Assembly: GCA_963811255.1 (NCBI GenBank)
Contig: CAWEQI010000001.1
Location: 248,001 to 312,000, forward strand
Length of the DNA stretch: 64,000 bases
Source: Croceibacterium_B sp963811255
GTDB taxonomy: Bacteria > Pseudomonadota > Alphaproteobacteria > Sphingomonadales > Sphingomonadaceae
Direction of reading: 5' to 3'
Shown: positions 1 through 8,728 of the stretch, piece after piece
Numbering within the stretch: the stretch's first letter is position 1
How the letters are laid out: each line of letters opens with the position of its first letter
The notes under the pieces: generated by a model
What the model saw: the letters and a program-made list of their open reading frames with translations, nothing else
What the model was told of the DNA's origin: nothing
The model's database searches: none
Translations under genes and position numbers: made by a program

Positions 1-12
1 TGTGCCCGGTGC

Positions 13-1408
13 CTAGAAGGCGTTCTTGTGCACGATGACGCGGAGAGTTTGCACCATAATGCTGAGGTCCAGGCTGAGCGACCAATTGGACAAGTATTCA
101 AGGTCGGCCAGGACCCTCTGTTGAAGCGCCTCGGCACTCTCAGTTGAACCTCGATGCCCCCGTATCTGCGCCAGGCCGGTGATGCCGGGCCGTAACGCGT
201 GACGTATCCAATACACTGGGGTAACTTCCCAAAACAAGCTATCTCCGGCGAGGGAAGCTGGCGCATGCGGCCGCGGGCCTACCAGACTCTATGTCTCCCC
301 TCAGGACGTTCCACAGTTGAGGCAACTCATCAATGCTGGTCCGGCGGATGAACTTGCCGACTCGCGTTAGGCGGGGATCGTCTCTTTGTGTCGAGACGTG
401 CCCGTGATCGTCTGCTGCCTCGACGCGCATGGACCGAAATTTCAGAATCATGAAGTGGCGACTTCCCTCGCCAAGGCGGATTTGACGGAACAGCACCGGC
501 CCCGGGCTCTCCAGCTTTATTGCGACTGCCACGACCAACATGACCGGTGCAAGGATGAGCAAGGCCAGGCTCGAGACGACTAGATCAAAGCAACGCTTCT
601 GAATGCGACTGGACAGACTTAGCGGTCCATGCGTCAACACGAGCGTGTCGTTCTGCCCGTAAGCCCCTACCTCGACGGCCCCTAGAAGAAGGTCTCGATC
701 AAGCAGGATTTCCCCCAGAACTCCCTGGCTCTTGAGGAACGTCGCCCACCCGGCCCTTAGCTCATAGCTGCAACTGACGACTACACGATCATAGGGGGCG
801 ACCAACCGAGACAGTGCGTCGATTGAAGATGGATCGTCGAGGCTTGGCTGTAGCCCGAGCTTTTCGACATCTACGAAGTCACAGCCTGGCCTGCGTTCGG
901 CGACTAGCCCATCCTGCAGGAGGATCGCGGAGATTGCGGCCCCCCCCATCCAGCGCTTCACCATTATATCCAGCACGATCTTGCCAAGGACGAGAACGAT
1001 GGCAGCGATGCCGAAGGTTGTGATGAAAGCCAGCCGAGAGATATCGTCAGCTTTGAATAGAAATGAAAGTCCTAGAACAATCAGAGCTGTGGCCAGTAGG
1101 GAGCCCAAAGCCCGCTGCACTCCAACTGAGCGGCTTTCGAGCGCCTCGACGGACTGTACCTCCCGAGCGATTTCGAACATAAGAAAAATCGGAAGGGCAA
1201 TGGCTATGACCGGTTGGCCGGCCGCTTTAAGCCAGGTCGCGTCCCTCAGAAGCAGCGCGGTCACGTACCCGATCGGTAGGCTGGCGCAATCAAAGAGAAA
1301 CGAAACGGCATAGAGAATCATGCGCTTCTCGCGCGCCGGGCGCACGTTCCTCCGAGCCCACGAATCCGGTGAGGCCTCAAGCGCTAAGTTCTGTTTCCAT
1401 ACGTTCAA
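13..1408 (-). pseudogene. Exopolysaccharide initiating sugar transferase (polyprenyl glycosylphosphotransferase), frameshifted
   Basis: Bacterial sugar-transferase family enzyme that moves a sugar-1-phosphate from a nucleotide sugar to undecaprenyl phosphate at the inner membrane, the first step of exopolysaccharide repeat synthesis. The N-terminal part (from about residue 30) has roughly four hydrophobic segments. The catalytic domain follows with the KFRSMR motif, an RRTSIDELPQLWNVLRGD motif and, after the frameshift, a C-terminal GITGLAQIRGHRG block. The reading frame breaks at about base 290: one extra T there (an A on the coding strand) turns the expected DMSLVGPRP motif into unrelated sequence and an early stop. 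Removing it restores about 464 residues, a normal family length. The start is a TTG preceded by AGGG; an internal ATG at about residue 30 is the alternative. Whether this is a true pseudogene or a sequencing error cannot be told here. Confidence 0.85.
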
Positions 1409-1491
1409 GGTCGTGCCCTAACTCCGCAGATATCGCTTCAAAATTAACTTTGCTGATCCGCTTTGCCCCACAGCCGGTGTGAAAATTGCCG

Positions 1492-1734
1492 TTAGATCCT
1501 CGGCATCCGCACCTTCAAAACAAGCGCCATATAAAGCGCCAAGCCGATAAGTAGTGCAATTGCCGCCCATTCTATTCCCTCGTTGCCGAGATAGTTGGCC
1601 GCCGCGCAAGCGAGCCCAGCAGGCACATATTGCCAGAGCTTATCCTTCGGCTCTTCCTCGCTCGATCGCTGCAGCAAAAGGGTCACCAAGCCCGCGAAAA
1701 TAAATATGGTCAGCCAGTCCCAAACGGTCTGCAT
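1492..1734 (-). CDS. XrtV exosortase-system accessory protein (small membrane protein)
   Basis: 80-residue protein with an N-terminal hydrophobic segment starting MQTVWDWLTIFIFAG, a central charged SSEEEPKDKLWQYVP stretch, a short ANYLGN motif and a second hydrophobic segment near the C-terminus. It resembles, from memory, the small accessory proteins of the XrtV exosortase system of sphingomonads, which sort PEP-CTERM proteins; that family name is an inference. The ATG at 1734 is chosen over the longer frame because GGGAG lies about 8 bases upstream. It lies 83 bases upstream of the sugar transferase on the same strand and diverges from a PEP-CTERM gene. The exosortase itself is not in this window. 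Confidence 0.65.
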   Translation of the reverse strand: MQTVWDWLTIFIFAGLVTLLLQRSSEEEPKDKLWQYVPAGLACAAANYLGNEGIEWAAIALLIGLALYMALVLKVRMPRI

Positions 1735-1905
1735 GTCGTGCTCCCTTGGCGCGAGAAAAACTCCGCGCATATGCCAGTCATCGCACCTGCTTGAGGCACT
1801 AAGCACACGATGCAACCTTAAGCGACTCCCAATGAGCAGGGCGTCTGGCGTGGTCCCACTTTGGCACAAAATGGCCGAAACTTAACGCAATTTCTGACTC
1901 GCGGG

Positions 1906-1919
1906 TTAACGGCCGTTAA
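1906..1919. promoter_or_regulatory. 14-bp perfect palindrome, candidate operator
   Basis: TTAACGGCCGTTAA reads the same on both strands. A further CTTAACG half-site at 1881-1887 is the exact reverse complement of CGTTAAG at 1914-1920. CGTTAAG also occurs at 13643-13649 upstream of another PEP-CTERM gene. The position between two divergent surface-related genes suggests a regulator binding site; the regulator is unknown. Confidence 0.4.
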
Positions 1920-1940
1920 GTTATGAAGAGGAAGCCGAGT

Positions 1941-1955
1941 TGGGGACCGAGTTGC
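1941..1955 (+). promoter_or_regulatory. Possible sigma-54-type promoter for the PEP-CTERM gene
   Basis: TGGGGACCGAGTTGC keeps the GG-N10-GC spacing of sigma-54 promoters (consensus TGGCACG-N4-TTGC) but departs from the consensus after the GG. A start site would fall near 1966, about 120 bases before the ATG at 2087. PEP-CTERM genes in some bacteria are known to be RpoN-dependent. This is a single weak match and may be chance. Confidence 0.25.
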
Positions 1956-2086
1956 GTTAGGCGTAAGGGACTCCGGCGTGTGACCTGCTGTCGAGCGAGA
2001 GAGTTCCTCGGCAGTAGTTAGTCCAGAGGGGGCAAGAGAAATAATAACCCGATGATGTGGAGCAAATCCAAGCCGGAGTAACTATC

Positions 2087-2734
2087 ATGTTGAGACGGAC
2101 TTTGTTGATAGCGGCAGCAGCTTGCGCCTTTGTGGCAGCTCCTGCTTCCGCGGCGGTGTCGATCAGTGCTGTAGACGGCACCAGCCCTTACTCGGGGCCG
2201 ACACCGACGTATGACTTTGAAACGCCGGCGCCGGTGACGGGCGGTTTGGTGACCAACACATCAACCAGCGTTCGAGCGCAGCCGTATGGAAGCACTGGCA
2301 ATTACTGGACCGTCGGCCCGTCGGATGGGACGCCCGGCACTCTCGACTTGAGCAGTTTCGCGGCCATCGGGGCGATCTCATTCATTTGGGGGTCTGTCGA
2401 TACGTATAACACGCTTGAGGTGCTCGACCGGTTGGGGAATGTGATTACGGGTGCAACGTTTACGGGTTCGGATGTCACGTTGCCCGCAAACGGCAATCAG
2501 ACCAACCCTGCGACCAATCCGCTTGTAACGCTGTCGATTACCGGTTCCGATCAGACCAATATCGGCGGCCTACGGCTCTCTTCGACGCAGAACGCGTTCG
2601 AGACCGACAACTTTGCCGTAACAGCGGTCCCCGAGCCCGCCATTTGGGCTCTGCTGCTTCTCGGCTTCGGCTTCATCGGAGCGTTCCTGCGCGGCGATAA
2701 GCGCAAGAAGCGGATGCGCCTAAAGTACGTTTGA
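2087..2734 (+). CDS. PEP-CTERM sorting-domain surface protein
   Basis: 215-residue exported protein. It begins with a signal peptide (residues 1 to about 22, ending PASAA). The central region is rich in Thr, Gly and Asn and resembles the Npun_F0296-type exosortase-dependent surface proteins (a YDFET start and a WGSVDTYNTL-like segment; inferred by eye). The C-terminus is a PEP-CTERM tripartite signal: VPEPAIWALLLLGFGF, a hydrophobic helix, then a basic tail with RGDKRKKR. Such proteins are cleaved and anchored by an exosortase at the inner membrane and then exported, often to associate with polysaccharide. The start at 2087 follows CGGAG by about 8 bases. A strong terminator lies 52 bases after the stop. 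Confidence 0.88.
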   Translation: MLRRTLLIAAAACAFVAAPASAAVSISAVDGTSPYSGPTPTYDFETPAPVTGGLVTNTSTSVRAQPYGSTGNYWTVGPSDGTPGTLDLSSFAAIGAISFIWGSVDTYNTLEVLDRLGNVITGATFTGSDVTLPANGNQTNPATNPLVTLSITGSDQTNIGGLRLSSTQNAFETDNFAVTAVPEPAIWALLLLGFGFIGAFLRGDKRKKRMRLKYV

Positions 2735-2785
2735 TCTGACGCCGGCGGATGGTGCCTGCCATCCGCGCTGACGAACGACACGAGA

Positions 2786-2817
2786 GAGTCCTGCCGTAGC
2801 CGGCAGGACTCTTTTTT
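2786..2817 (+). terminator. Rho-independent terminator after PEP-CTERM gene
   Basis: An 11-bp perfect stem, GAGTCCTGCCG with its complement, around a 4-base loop, is followed by six T residues. This is the clearest intrinsic terminator in the window. Confidence 0.92.
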
Positions 2818-3025
2818 GCGAACGGAGTTCTTGCCCGCGTTCCTAAAGTGCTGCCGGTAAAGATCGATTCGAGGCCGCTCGTGCTCTGCGAACGCTCAGT
2901 TGAGGGCGGCCTGAGAAGAAGCGTTTTGGTCCACATGTTTTCAACCAAGCTTATCGTGTCTGAGTTGCGTCTGTGTCGTGGTCGATGCAAGGTTAAGGGT
3001 CTGAATCCCGCAAGGCGTCATTCTC

Positions 3026-4636
3026 ATGCGCGGCAACAATCTGGCCTATCCTCTCTCGACCTACACTTTTGGTGAGTGGCACCCACAAGAGTGCAAAGTT
3101 GAACAGGCTGGGTACGCGAAGCGTCGCTATGCCTTTGTTGCGGTCGGAATGTTCGCAACTGTTTCCGCCGTTGCGATGGCCTTTGTTCCCTCGCGCATTG
3201 AAGGTCCGGTCGCGCCCCTTCAAAAGCTCGGGCCCGCCTCCTTCTCTCCAGGTCAACAGACTTCTGCTGCGAGCCGCGTCCAAGCAGCACCTCAAGCTCA
3301 GGTTTTTCAAGAACACGGGACCAAGCCGAGCCAGCCATCCATAAAGTGGCAGGCTCCAATGCGGATGAGCAGTCGCACTCACCATGGGATCGGCGGAAGG
3401 TCCTTTCACCTGCCGCACGATGTTTCGAAATCGCGGAAAGCTATTGCACCGGCGCCCGTGCCGTCCCTTGAGACGGGACCATTCTCGGACGTTGGGAAGC
3501 TCACATACGAAGCAGATCTTCACGTCACACTCCCTGCTAATGAGGCTTCTAGCTGTCCTTCGTTCTGTTTTGAGCAGAGAAATGATCGTGTGCTGAGCAA
3601 CTCTCCAGTTAGCGGGCTCGCACCTGATGAGAAATTCGCTTCGTCTGCTTCCCTTCGGGTCAGCGAAGAGGAACAGTTGGATGCGAGCGGGGTCGCGTCA
3701 CGGCCTACAGCAGAATTGGTAGTGGACACTCTTCGAAGTGGTACACCGATTGCCGATGTAAAGCCTTCTTTGCTGAAGGAGCCGGCGATGGCGGTCGAAG
3801 TTCCGGCCGGGTTTGGCAATAGTGGGGTTGCGGAGCGCGGGATACGGCTCTCCGGGGCGAACGCCTCCTCGCCTTTCCCGACCGGCGACAATCAGGCAGG
3901 TAGCGTTGCCGGAGCGACGAGCGCTGATATCGATTTGCCGGCGAAGTTGACCAAGGCTGCGGCGACAGATTTGATCGATGTTCGTTTCGATCGGCCAGAG
4001 ACCAGGGAATCCGCAACCGGAGCGTCCGGGAAGAACGTTGCCGCTCGAAGCTCAAGAGTGGTGAAACGCGCGGTAGACCAGCCTGGACAGGTCGGATTGT
4101 TGGACGAAACCGGTGAGCCGGCGGTGTCTGAGCCGCTGGTGAGGGGTAATAACACAAGTGCCTCATTGCCGTCCGTTAGCGGCGAACGGTCAAAAGATAA
4201 GGTCGCCGGTAACAGCGACGCGGCGGCGGCGCCTCGGAAGGCGGTAACAAACTCGATCTTTGCTCATCTGGACCGGGTAAGAAACCGCTACGCTCCGGTC
4301 GGAGGCACGGAGAAGCATGGTGCTGCTCAAGGTCGAACGGCTGCGCAATCGGCAACCAAACCCTCACAGATCAACTCGACGAGTAGCGTAGCGGTGACGA
4401 CAAAGAGCGGGTCGTCCATGATAGTTCACGATAATGAGTTTGTGTCAATCAAGCTTGGCGAACTAATCTCTTTGTTCGAGGCCAAGCTCGACCGGCCGCT
4501 GTTTGTTTGGATGAAGTCGTCCTCCGCTGCTTCAAAGTTCGTAACCGCAGATACCTTGGCGGCGGCTGGAATTATGACGAGCTACGATCCTGTAAGTCAG
4601 CGGCTCGTGCTCACGTTGGCGGAAAAGCCGGACTGA
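3026..4636 (+). CDS. Unrecognised membrane-anchored protein with conserved-looking C-terminal domain
   Basis: 536 residues; family not recognised. One hydrophobic segment at about residues 35-53 (FVAVGMFATVSAVAMAFVP) follows a basic YAKRRY stretch, so the protein is probably anchored with a long extracytoplasmic part. Residues about 60-440 are low complexity, rich in Ser, Ala, Pro and Val, and look disordered. The last 80 or so residues look folded: IKLGELISLFEAKLDRPLF, then a segment with AAAGI and SYDPVSQRLVLTL. It sits between a PEP-CTERM gene and the 3' end of the virB operon, to which it is convergent. A role at the cell surface is only inference. The start is uncertain: AAGG lies about 11 bases upstream of 3026, and ATG codon 42 is less likely because it would cut the hydrophobic segment. 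Confidence 0.6.
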   Translation: MRGNNLAYPLSTYTFGEWHPQECKVEQAGYAKRRYAFVAVGMFATVSAVAMAFVPSRIEGPVAPLQKLGPASFSPGQQTSAASRVQAAPQAQVFQEHGTKPSQPSIKWQAPMRMSSRTHHGIGGRSFHLPHDVSKSRKAIAPAPVPSLETGPFSDVGKLTYEADLHVTLPANEASSCPSFCFEQRNDRVLSNSPVSGLAPDEKFASSASLRVSEEEQLDASGVASRPTAELVVDTLRSGTPIADVKPSLLKEPAMAVEVPAGFGNSGVAERGIRLSGANASSPFPTGDNQAGSVAGATSADIDLPAKLTKAAATDLIDVRFDRPETRESATGASGKNVAARSSRVVKRAVDQPGQVGLLDETGEPAVSEPLVRGNNTSASLPSVSGERSKDKVAGNSDAAAAPRKAVTNSIFAHLDRVRNRYAPVGGTEKHGAAQGRTAAQSATKPSQINSTSSVAVTTKSGSSMIVHDNEFVSIKLGELISLFEAKLDRPLFVWMKSSSAASKFVTADTLAAAGIMTSYDPVSQRLVLTLAEKPD

Positions 4637-4673
4637 GTCTTCTTGGGATAAGGACTCATCTCTTCACAATAGA

Positions 4674-5675
4674 TCACGCGCTAAGCAAATCACCGGAGTT
4701 GGCGATCGCCGTGATCTGTCTGCGTCCGTCGATCCGTCCGAGTTGGACGATCACGTCGATCACCGAAGCGGCGTATTCGATGGTGTCCGCCCGGCTCAGG
4801 CCGATGCCGGTCTGCATCACCATCAGCGCCAGCTGTTCGAGCGCGCCACGCAAGGAGTTGGCGTGGATGGTCGAAAAGCTGCCGGGATGCCCGGTGTTGA
4901 TCGCCCTGAGGAAGCTGACGCTTTCCGCCCCGCGCAGCTCGCCGAGGACGATACGGTCCGGCCGCAGGCGCAGCGAAGCCTGCAACAGGTCGTCGGGCGT
5001 GATCCGCGCCTCCCCCAGCTCACCCTTGACCGCGACCAGGCCGACGCCGTTGGCGCCCGGCAGGCGCAACTCGGGGGTGTCCTCGACCAGCACTACGCGC
5101 TCCTCGGGCGGGATCTCGCCGAGCATCGAATTGAGGAAGGTGGTCTTGCCGGTGCTGGTGCCGCCGGAGATGAGGATCGTCTTCCGGGCGGCGATGGCGG
5201 CGCGCAGGAATGCGACCGGCTGCGCGCCAGCATCGGGCAGCGAGACCTCGTCAGTCGGCTCGAGCGGGCCCGAATCGTACACGTCGAGCGGCAGGTCGAG
5301 CCGGCGGTGACGGCGGATCGCCATCGCCCAGTGTTCGCGCGTCGCCGGAGGGCCGCAGAATTGCACCCGCGCACCGCCTGGCAGAGTTGCGCCGAGCAGC
5401 GGATGCTCGCGGTTAATGCCCTGGTGGCTGACTCGGGCGACCTGCTCGGCGAGGCGCTGAACCAACCGGTCGTCGATTTCCGGCGCCTCGATCCGCTCCA
5501 TGGCCGCGCGGCGCGAATCCTCGATCCACACCTCGCCTGGCGCGTTGACCAGGATGTCGGTCACCGTCTCGCAATCGAGCCATTGCCGAAATGGGCGCAG
5601 GTAGGCGTCGAGATAGGCGCTGCCGCCCTGCGGCAGGGCTTCGGCCTCGGCCAGCTGGCGGACCTCTGCGCTCAC
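4674..5675 (-). CDS. virB11: VirB11-family type IV secretion ATPase
   Basis: 333-residue cytoplasmic hexameric ATPase that powers pilus assembly and substrate transfer in type IV secretion. Walker A GGTSTGKTTF lies near residue 170; an acidic DTPEL box follows, then the RIVLGELRG Walker B region and a His box around GHPGSFSTIHANS. The N-terminal domain begins near SAYLDAYLRPF. The GTG start at 5675 overlaps the virB10 stop by the GTGA pattern, which decides it over the longer open frame. It is the last gene of the virB operon and converges with the 3026-4636 gene. Confidence 0.93.
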   Translation of the reverse strand: MSAEVRQLAEAEALPQGGSAYLDAYLRPFRQWLDCETVTDILVNAPGEVWIEDSRRAAMERIEAPEIDDRLVQRLAEQVARVSHQGINREHPLLGATLPGGARVQFCGPPATREHWAMAIRRHRRLDLPLDVYDSGPLEPTDEVSLPDAGAQPVAFLRAAIAARKTILISGGTSTGKTTFLNSMLGEIPPEERVVLVEDTPELRLPGANGVGLVAVKGELGEARITPDDLLQASLRLRPDRIVLGELRGAESVSFLRAINTGHPGSFSTIHANSLRGALEQLALMVMQTGIGLSRADTIEYAASVIDVIVQLGRIDGRRQITAIANSGDLLSA

Positions 5676-6801
5676 AGCCGAGGCGCGCGCGCGAAATCGA
5701 GATCGCGCGCGGTGAACACGCGGATCGGCTCGCCGATGCCCACCTTCACCGTCGGGGCGATATGCTTGCCCTGGTTGACCGCGGCCGCCGCGGCGCTCTC
5801 GCCGCCGCCGAGGATCAGGCTCGCGCCGCCGGTGCCGATGGCGGAGAGGCCGCCGACCACCGACAGCAGCATCGCCGAGCCGAAGCGCTGGAAGAAGTGG
5901 CTGTTGACCTTGCCTTCGATCCCGGCGCTGCACCGTCGAACCCGGTCCCCGGCGAGGCGAGCGCGACCGACACCCCGTCGGGCCGGATCAGCCGGGTCCA
6001 GATGACATAGGCGCGCTTCTGACCGCCCTGCAGGCCCGACTGGTACCGGCCGATCAGCCGGCTCGAGCGCGGCACCAGCACGCGGCTGCCGTCGAAGCTG
6101 CGCACGTCTTGGCTGACGACCGCGCGGACGTAGCCGGGCACGTCGGTGTTGATTGCCGTCTCTAGGATGGCCGGGATCATCGTGCCCTCGGTGACCGTCG
6201 TCTGCGGGTCGAAGTCAGCGCGGGCCTGCGCTGGGGCGCCGCCGACGCCGCCGATGCGGCTGGCGAAGGCGCTTGCCGTATCTCCTCCGCCTGCCTCGCC
6301 TGCCGGAGCGCCGGGCGCGGGCGGCGCTCCGGCGGCAGGCGCCGGCAGGGCGCTGGCGTCGAACACTACAGTCGGCGTGTTGTAGGCGTTGCCTGCAGGG
6401 GCAAGGTGCGGTTCGCGGGCAAGCACCGGCGCAGGTGCAGGCGCAGGTGCAGGTGCAGGAGAGGTTTGTGCCGTCTGGGCGGGAGCAGAGCTGAGGGCCT
6501 TGGGGAGCACAAAAGGAGGTGTTTCAGCAGGCGGCGCCGCAACACCTTGAGACGTCGCCTGCGCCTGTGGCCGCTGCTTTTCCAGGCGGGCTGAGTCCAT
6601 CCCCCACAGGGTGGCCATGCCAACCAGCGCGACCACCGCTACTCCGGCGGCGAGGCCGAGCGCGTCGGACCGGCCCTTGCGCTGGGTGACAGCAGGATAG
6701 GGATTGCGGGTTGCGAGATCGATGATCTCGGCCGAATGCTCGTCGCGCGGATCGCGGTTGTCGGCGGGCGCCCTCGAGGGCAATCGCATCGCGAGCTTCA
6801 T
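5672..6801 (-). pseudogene. virB10: VirB10/TrbI-family type IV secretion protein, frameshifted
   Basis: VirB10 spans inner and outer membranes and links the ATPases to the VirB9 core channel. Seen here: a short cytoplasmic N-terminus, one membrane helix at about residues 47-67, a long Pro/Ala-rich linker with repeated PAPA units, and the TrbI-like C-terminal domain (FDGSRVLVPRSSRLIGRYQSG, then WTRLIRPDG). The frame is lost near 5921-5924, where one base appears missing. The sequence after the break continues in another frame through AMLLSVVGGLSAIGTGGAS to a stop at 5672. Corrected length is about 376 residues, normal for the family. The start overlaps the virB9 stop (ATGA). The single-base loss may be a sequencing error. 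Confidence 0.88.
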
Positions 6802-7577
6802 TTCGTCACCTCGTCGGCCTGGGCCAGCGCGGCGGGGCTGCGCTGGGGCCCGGTGTTGTCGATCGTCGCCAGCTGGCGACCCGACCGCAGGATGATTTGC
6901 CGCGGCACCCCCTCGACCACGATCACGTCGCCGTGCACGGCGTAGTTGACCGGGCCCTCGGTGCCCTCCTTGTCCTTGACCAGGATCGCCGGCACCGGCG
7001 TGCCCGCCGGCCAGGCGAGATAGGTCGCCTGGCCATCGTCGTAGATCCGCGCCGGGAGCAGTTTCTTGTCGCCCGCGCCGGCCCAGGCGAAGTTGAGCTT
7101 GGCCGGATCGACGATCGACTGCGGATCGCTCGCCGCCGCGAGTTCGGCGGCGTTGGGCTCGTCGGCCGCGGCGTCGCTGCCGGGCTTGGCCGCCGGCTTG
7201 ACTTCCTTGGGATAAGTGAACGCCAGCTCGTAGACGGGCTCGTCGGCCTTGGGCCCCGCCACCAGGTCGAAGAAATAGGTGTGCTGGTTGGTGACCACGG
7301 TCATGTTGGTCCTGGCCTTGGCGGCGAGTGGCTTCACGAACAGCAGGTTGGCGCGCTTGTTGGGCGTCACTTGCCAGGCGCTGGAATCGCCGATCGCCAC
7401 ATTCTCAATCAACTCGTCGTCGCCGAAGCGAATGGTGGTCTCGACATTGGCCTGGCCATTGATCCGCACCACCGTGTCGGGGTCGAACAGCCGGGAGACG
7501 AGCCGCGGGTCGTCGGCCCGCAACGGGGTGGCGAAGGCGAGCAGGCTGAACGCGGCGGCCGGCAGCAGACGGTTCAT
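6798..7577 (-). CDS. virB9: VirB9-family type IV secretion outer-membrane core protein
   Basis: 259 residues with a cleavable signal peptide (MNRLLPAAAFSLLAFATPLRA). The N-terminal beta domain includes RINGQANVETTIRFGDDE; a linker follows, then a C-terminal CagX-like domain with KLLPARIYDDGQATYLAWP and a closing IDNTGPQRSP stretch. VirB9 forms the outer ring of the core complex with VirB7 and VirB10. No virB7 lipoprotein gene is visible beside it. It overlaps virB10 by four bases downstream and virB6 upstream. The first ATG after the signal-peptide-coding region, at 7577, is clear. Confidence 0.92.
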   Translation of the reverse strand: MNRLLPAAAFSLLAFATPLRADDPRLVSRLFDPDTVVRINGQANVETTIRFGDDELIENVAIGDSSAWQVTPNKRANLLFVKPLAAKARTNMTVVTNQHTYFFDLVAGPKADEPVYELAFTYPKEVKPAAKPGSDAAADEPNAAELAAASDPQSIVDPAKLNFAWAGAGDKKLLPARIYDDGQATYLAWPAGTPVPAILVKDKEGTEGPVNYAVHGDVIVVEGVPRQIILRSGRQLATIDNTGPQRSPAALAQADEVTK

Positions 7578-8728
7578 TTCAGGTTCTCCCAGCGGCGGTC
7601 GGGCGCGGCGCGGAAGCGGCTGCCGATGCCCTTCGCGCGCGAATGTACGGCTATCGGAGCCGCGGAGGCCGCAGCGGCGCTCTCCACCCGCGCCGCACGG
7701 CGGGGCGCGGCGCCGATTCCGGCATCGTTCGCCGCCAGCGGGGCTGCCGGCGCGAGGCGGATCGACCGTGAAGCCGCGACGCCGCGGGCCTGATCGATTG
7801 CCGCACCCGCCGCCGCCGGCGCGATAGCGGAGGCGCGCGGCGCGGGCGCCGGCTCTCGCCGCTCGGCCGCTCCCTTGCCGGCGAGCCCGAACACCGACCA
7901 GCCGGCGACCATCGTCCCCGCAACCCGCAGCACCAGCAGCATCAGCGCCGCGTGCACGGCGGCGATCATGAAGAACGCCATCGCCGCCTGCGGATCGATC
8001 TGCCCCGGCGTGGCGACCAGCGCCGACAGCACCGGCACCGACAGCTCGAGCATCAGCGAGCCGCCGAGCACCGCGAACAGCGGCGCCAGCGCCAACAGCA
8101 CCACGCCCTTGAGCCACCCGGTGAACAGGCCCCGGGTCCCCTTGAACAGCGCCAGCACCACGAACACCGGCCCGAGTGCCAGCAGCACCGCCAGCGCGAT
8201 GCGCGAGGTCGCCAGGATCCCGACCGTGCCGAGCAGCAGCAGCGTGCCGCCGACCCACAGCAGGCCGGGCGGCGAGAACGCGCTGTCGGCGGTCTGCCCG
8301 TTCGAGGCCTGGACCAGCGCCTGGAACACCACGTCGATCTTCTGCGCGAACACGTCTGTGGCGTTGCCCCGCGTGCCCATCAGGATGCCCGCCAGCTCGT
8401 TCGGCGCACCGGTGGCGAGGTTCCACACCACGCTCTGGTAGGCGATCCAGCTGGTCGCGAAGGTCAGCACCAGGCCGAGCGTGATCAGCCGAGAGGTCAT
8501 CGAGTTGATGCCAATGCGGCTGCGCCCGGTGATCAGCGCATAGGCGAACAGCGCCACGTACAGCGTCAGCAGGATGGTGAGCGCCGGGAGCAGCGCACCG
8601 TTGCTGCCGAACAGCCGCGCGAAGGCGCTCTCCGACATCTGGCCCGCCGCGCAATCGACCGCGTGCAGGCTGGCGGCGACGCCGCTGCCCACGCCTTGCA
8701 GGGCGGACTGGCAGGCGTCGAAATTCAT
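7574..8728 (-). CDS. virB6: VirB6/TrbL-family type IV secretion inner-membrane protein
   Basis: 384 residues from the ATG at 8728, which overlaps the virB4 stop. About six hydrophobic segments lie between residues 40 and 285 (for example LLPALTILLTLYVALFAYAL and GLLWVGGTLLLLGTVGILA), with the periplasmic loop expected of VirB6. The C-terminal about 100 residues are Ala/Arg/Pro-rich and probably cytoplasmic and disordered. VirB6 forms part of the inner-membrane channel. In canonical operons virB5 precedes it and virB7-B8 follow it; here neither is present. Confidence 0.88.
   Translation of the reverse strand: MNFDACQSALQGVGSGVAASLHAVDCAAGQMSESAFARLFGSNGALLPALTILLTLYVALFAYALITGRSRIGINSMTSRLITLGLVLTFATSWIAYQSVVWNLATGAPNELAGILMGTRGNATDVFAQKIDVVFQALVQASNGQTADSAFSPPGLLWVGGTLLLLGTVGILATSRIALAVLLALGPVFVVLALFKGTRGLFTGWLKGVVLLALAPLFAVLGGSLMLELSVPVLSALVATPGQIDPQAAMAFFMIAAVHAALMLLVLRVAGTMVAGWSVFGLAGKGAAERREPAPAPRASAIAPAAAGAAIDQARGVAASRSIRLAPAAPLAANDAGIGAAPRRAARVESAAAASAAPIAVHSRAKGIGSRFRAAPDRRWENLK

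Larger units (their letters stand above)
1735..2086. other. Divergent intergenic region between accessory protein and PEP-CTERM gene
   Basis: About 350 bases with no convincing gene. It should hold promoters for both flanking genes. Visible elements are a 14-base perfect palindrome (1906-1919), an outlying matching half-site (1881-1887) and a GG-N10-GC element at 1941-1955; these are listed separately. Confidence 0.6.

Noticed and set aside
1862..1879. TGGCAC with a following GGCC, looked at as a sigma-54 site
   Set aside because: The -12 TTGC part is missing, so the spacing and sequence do not fit.
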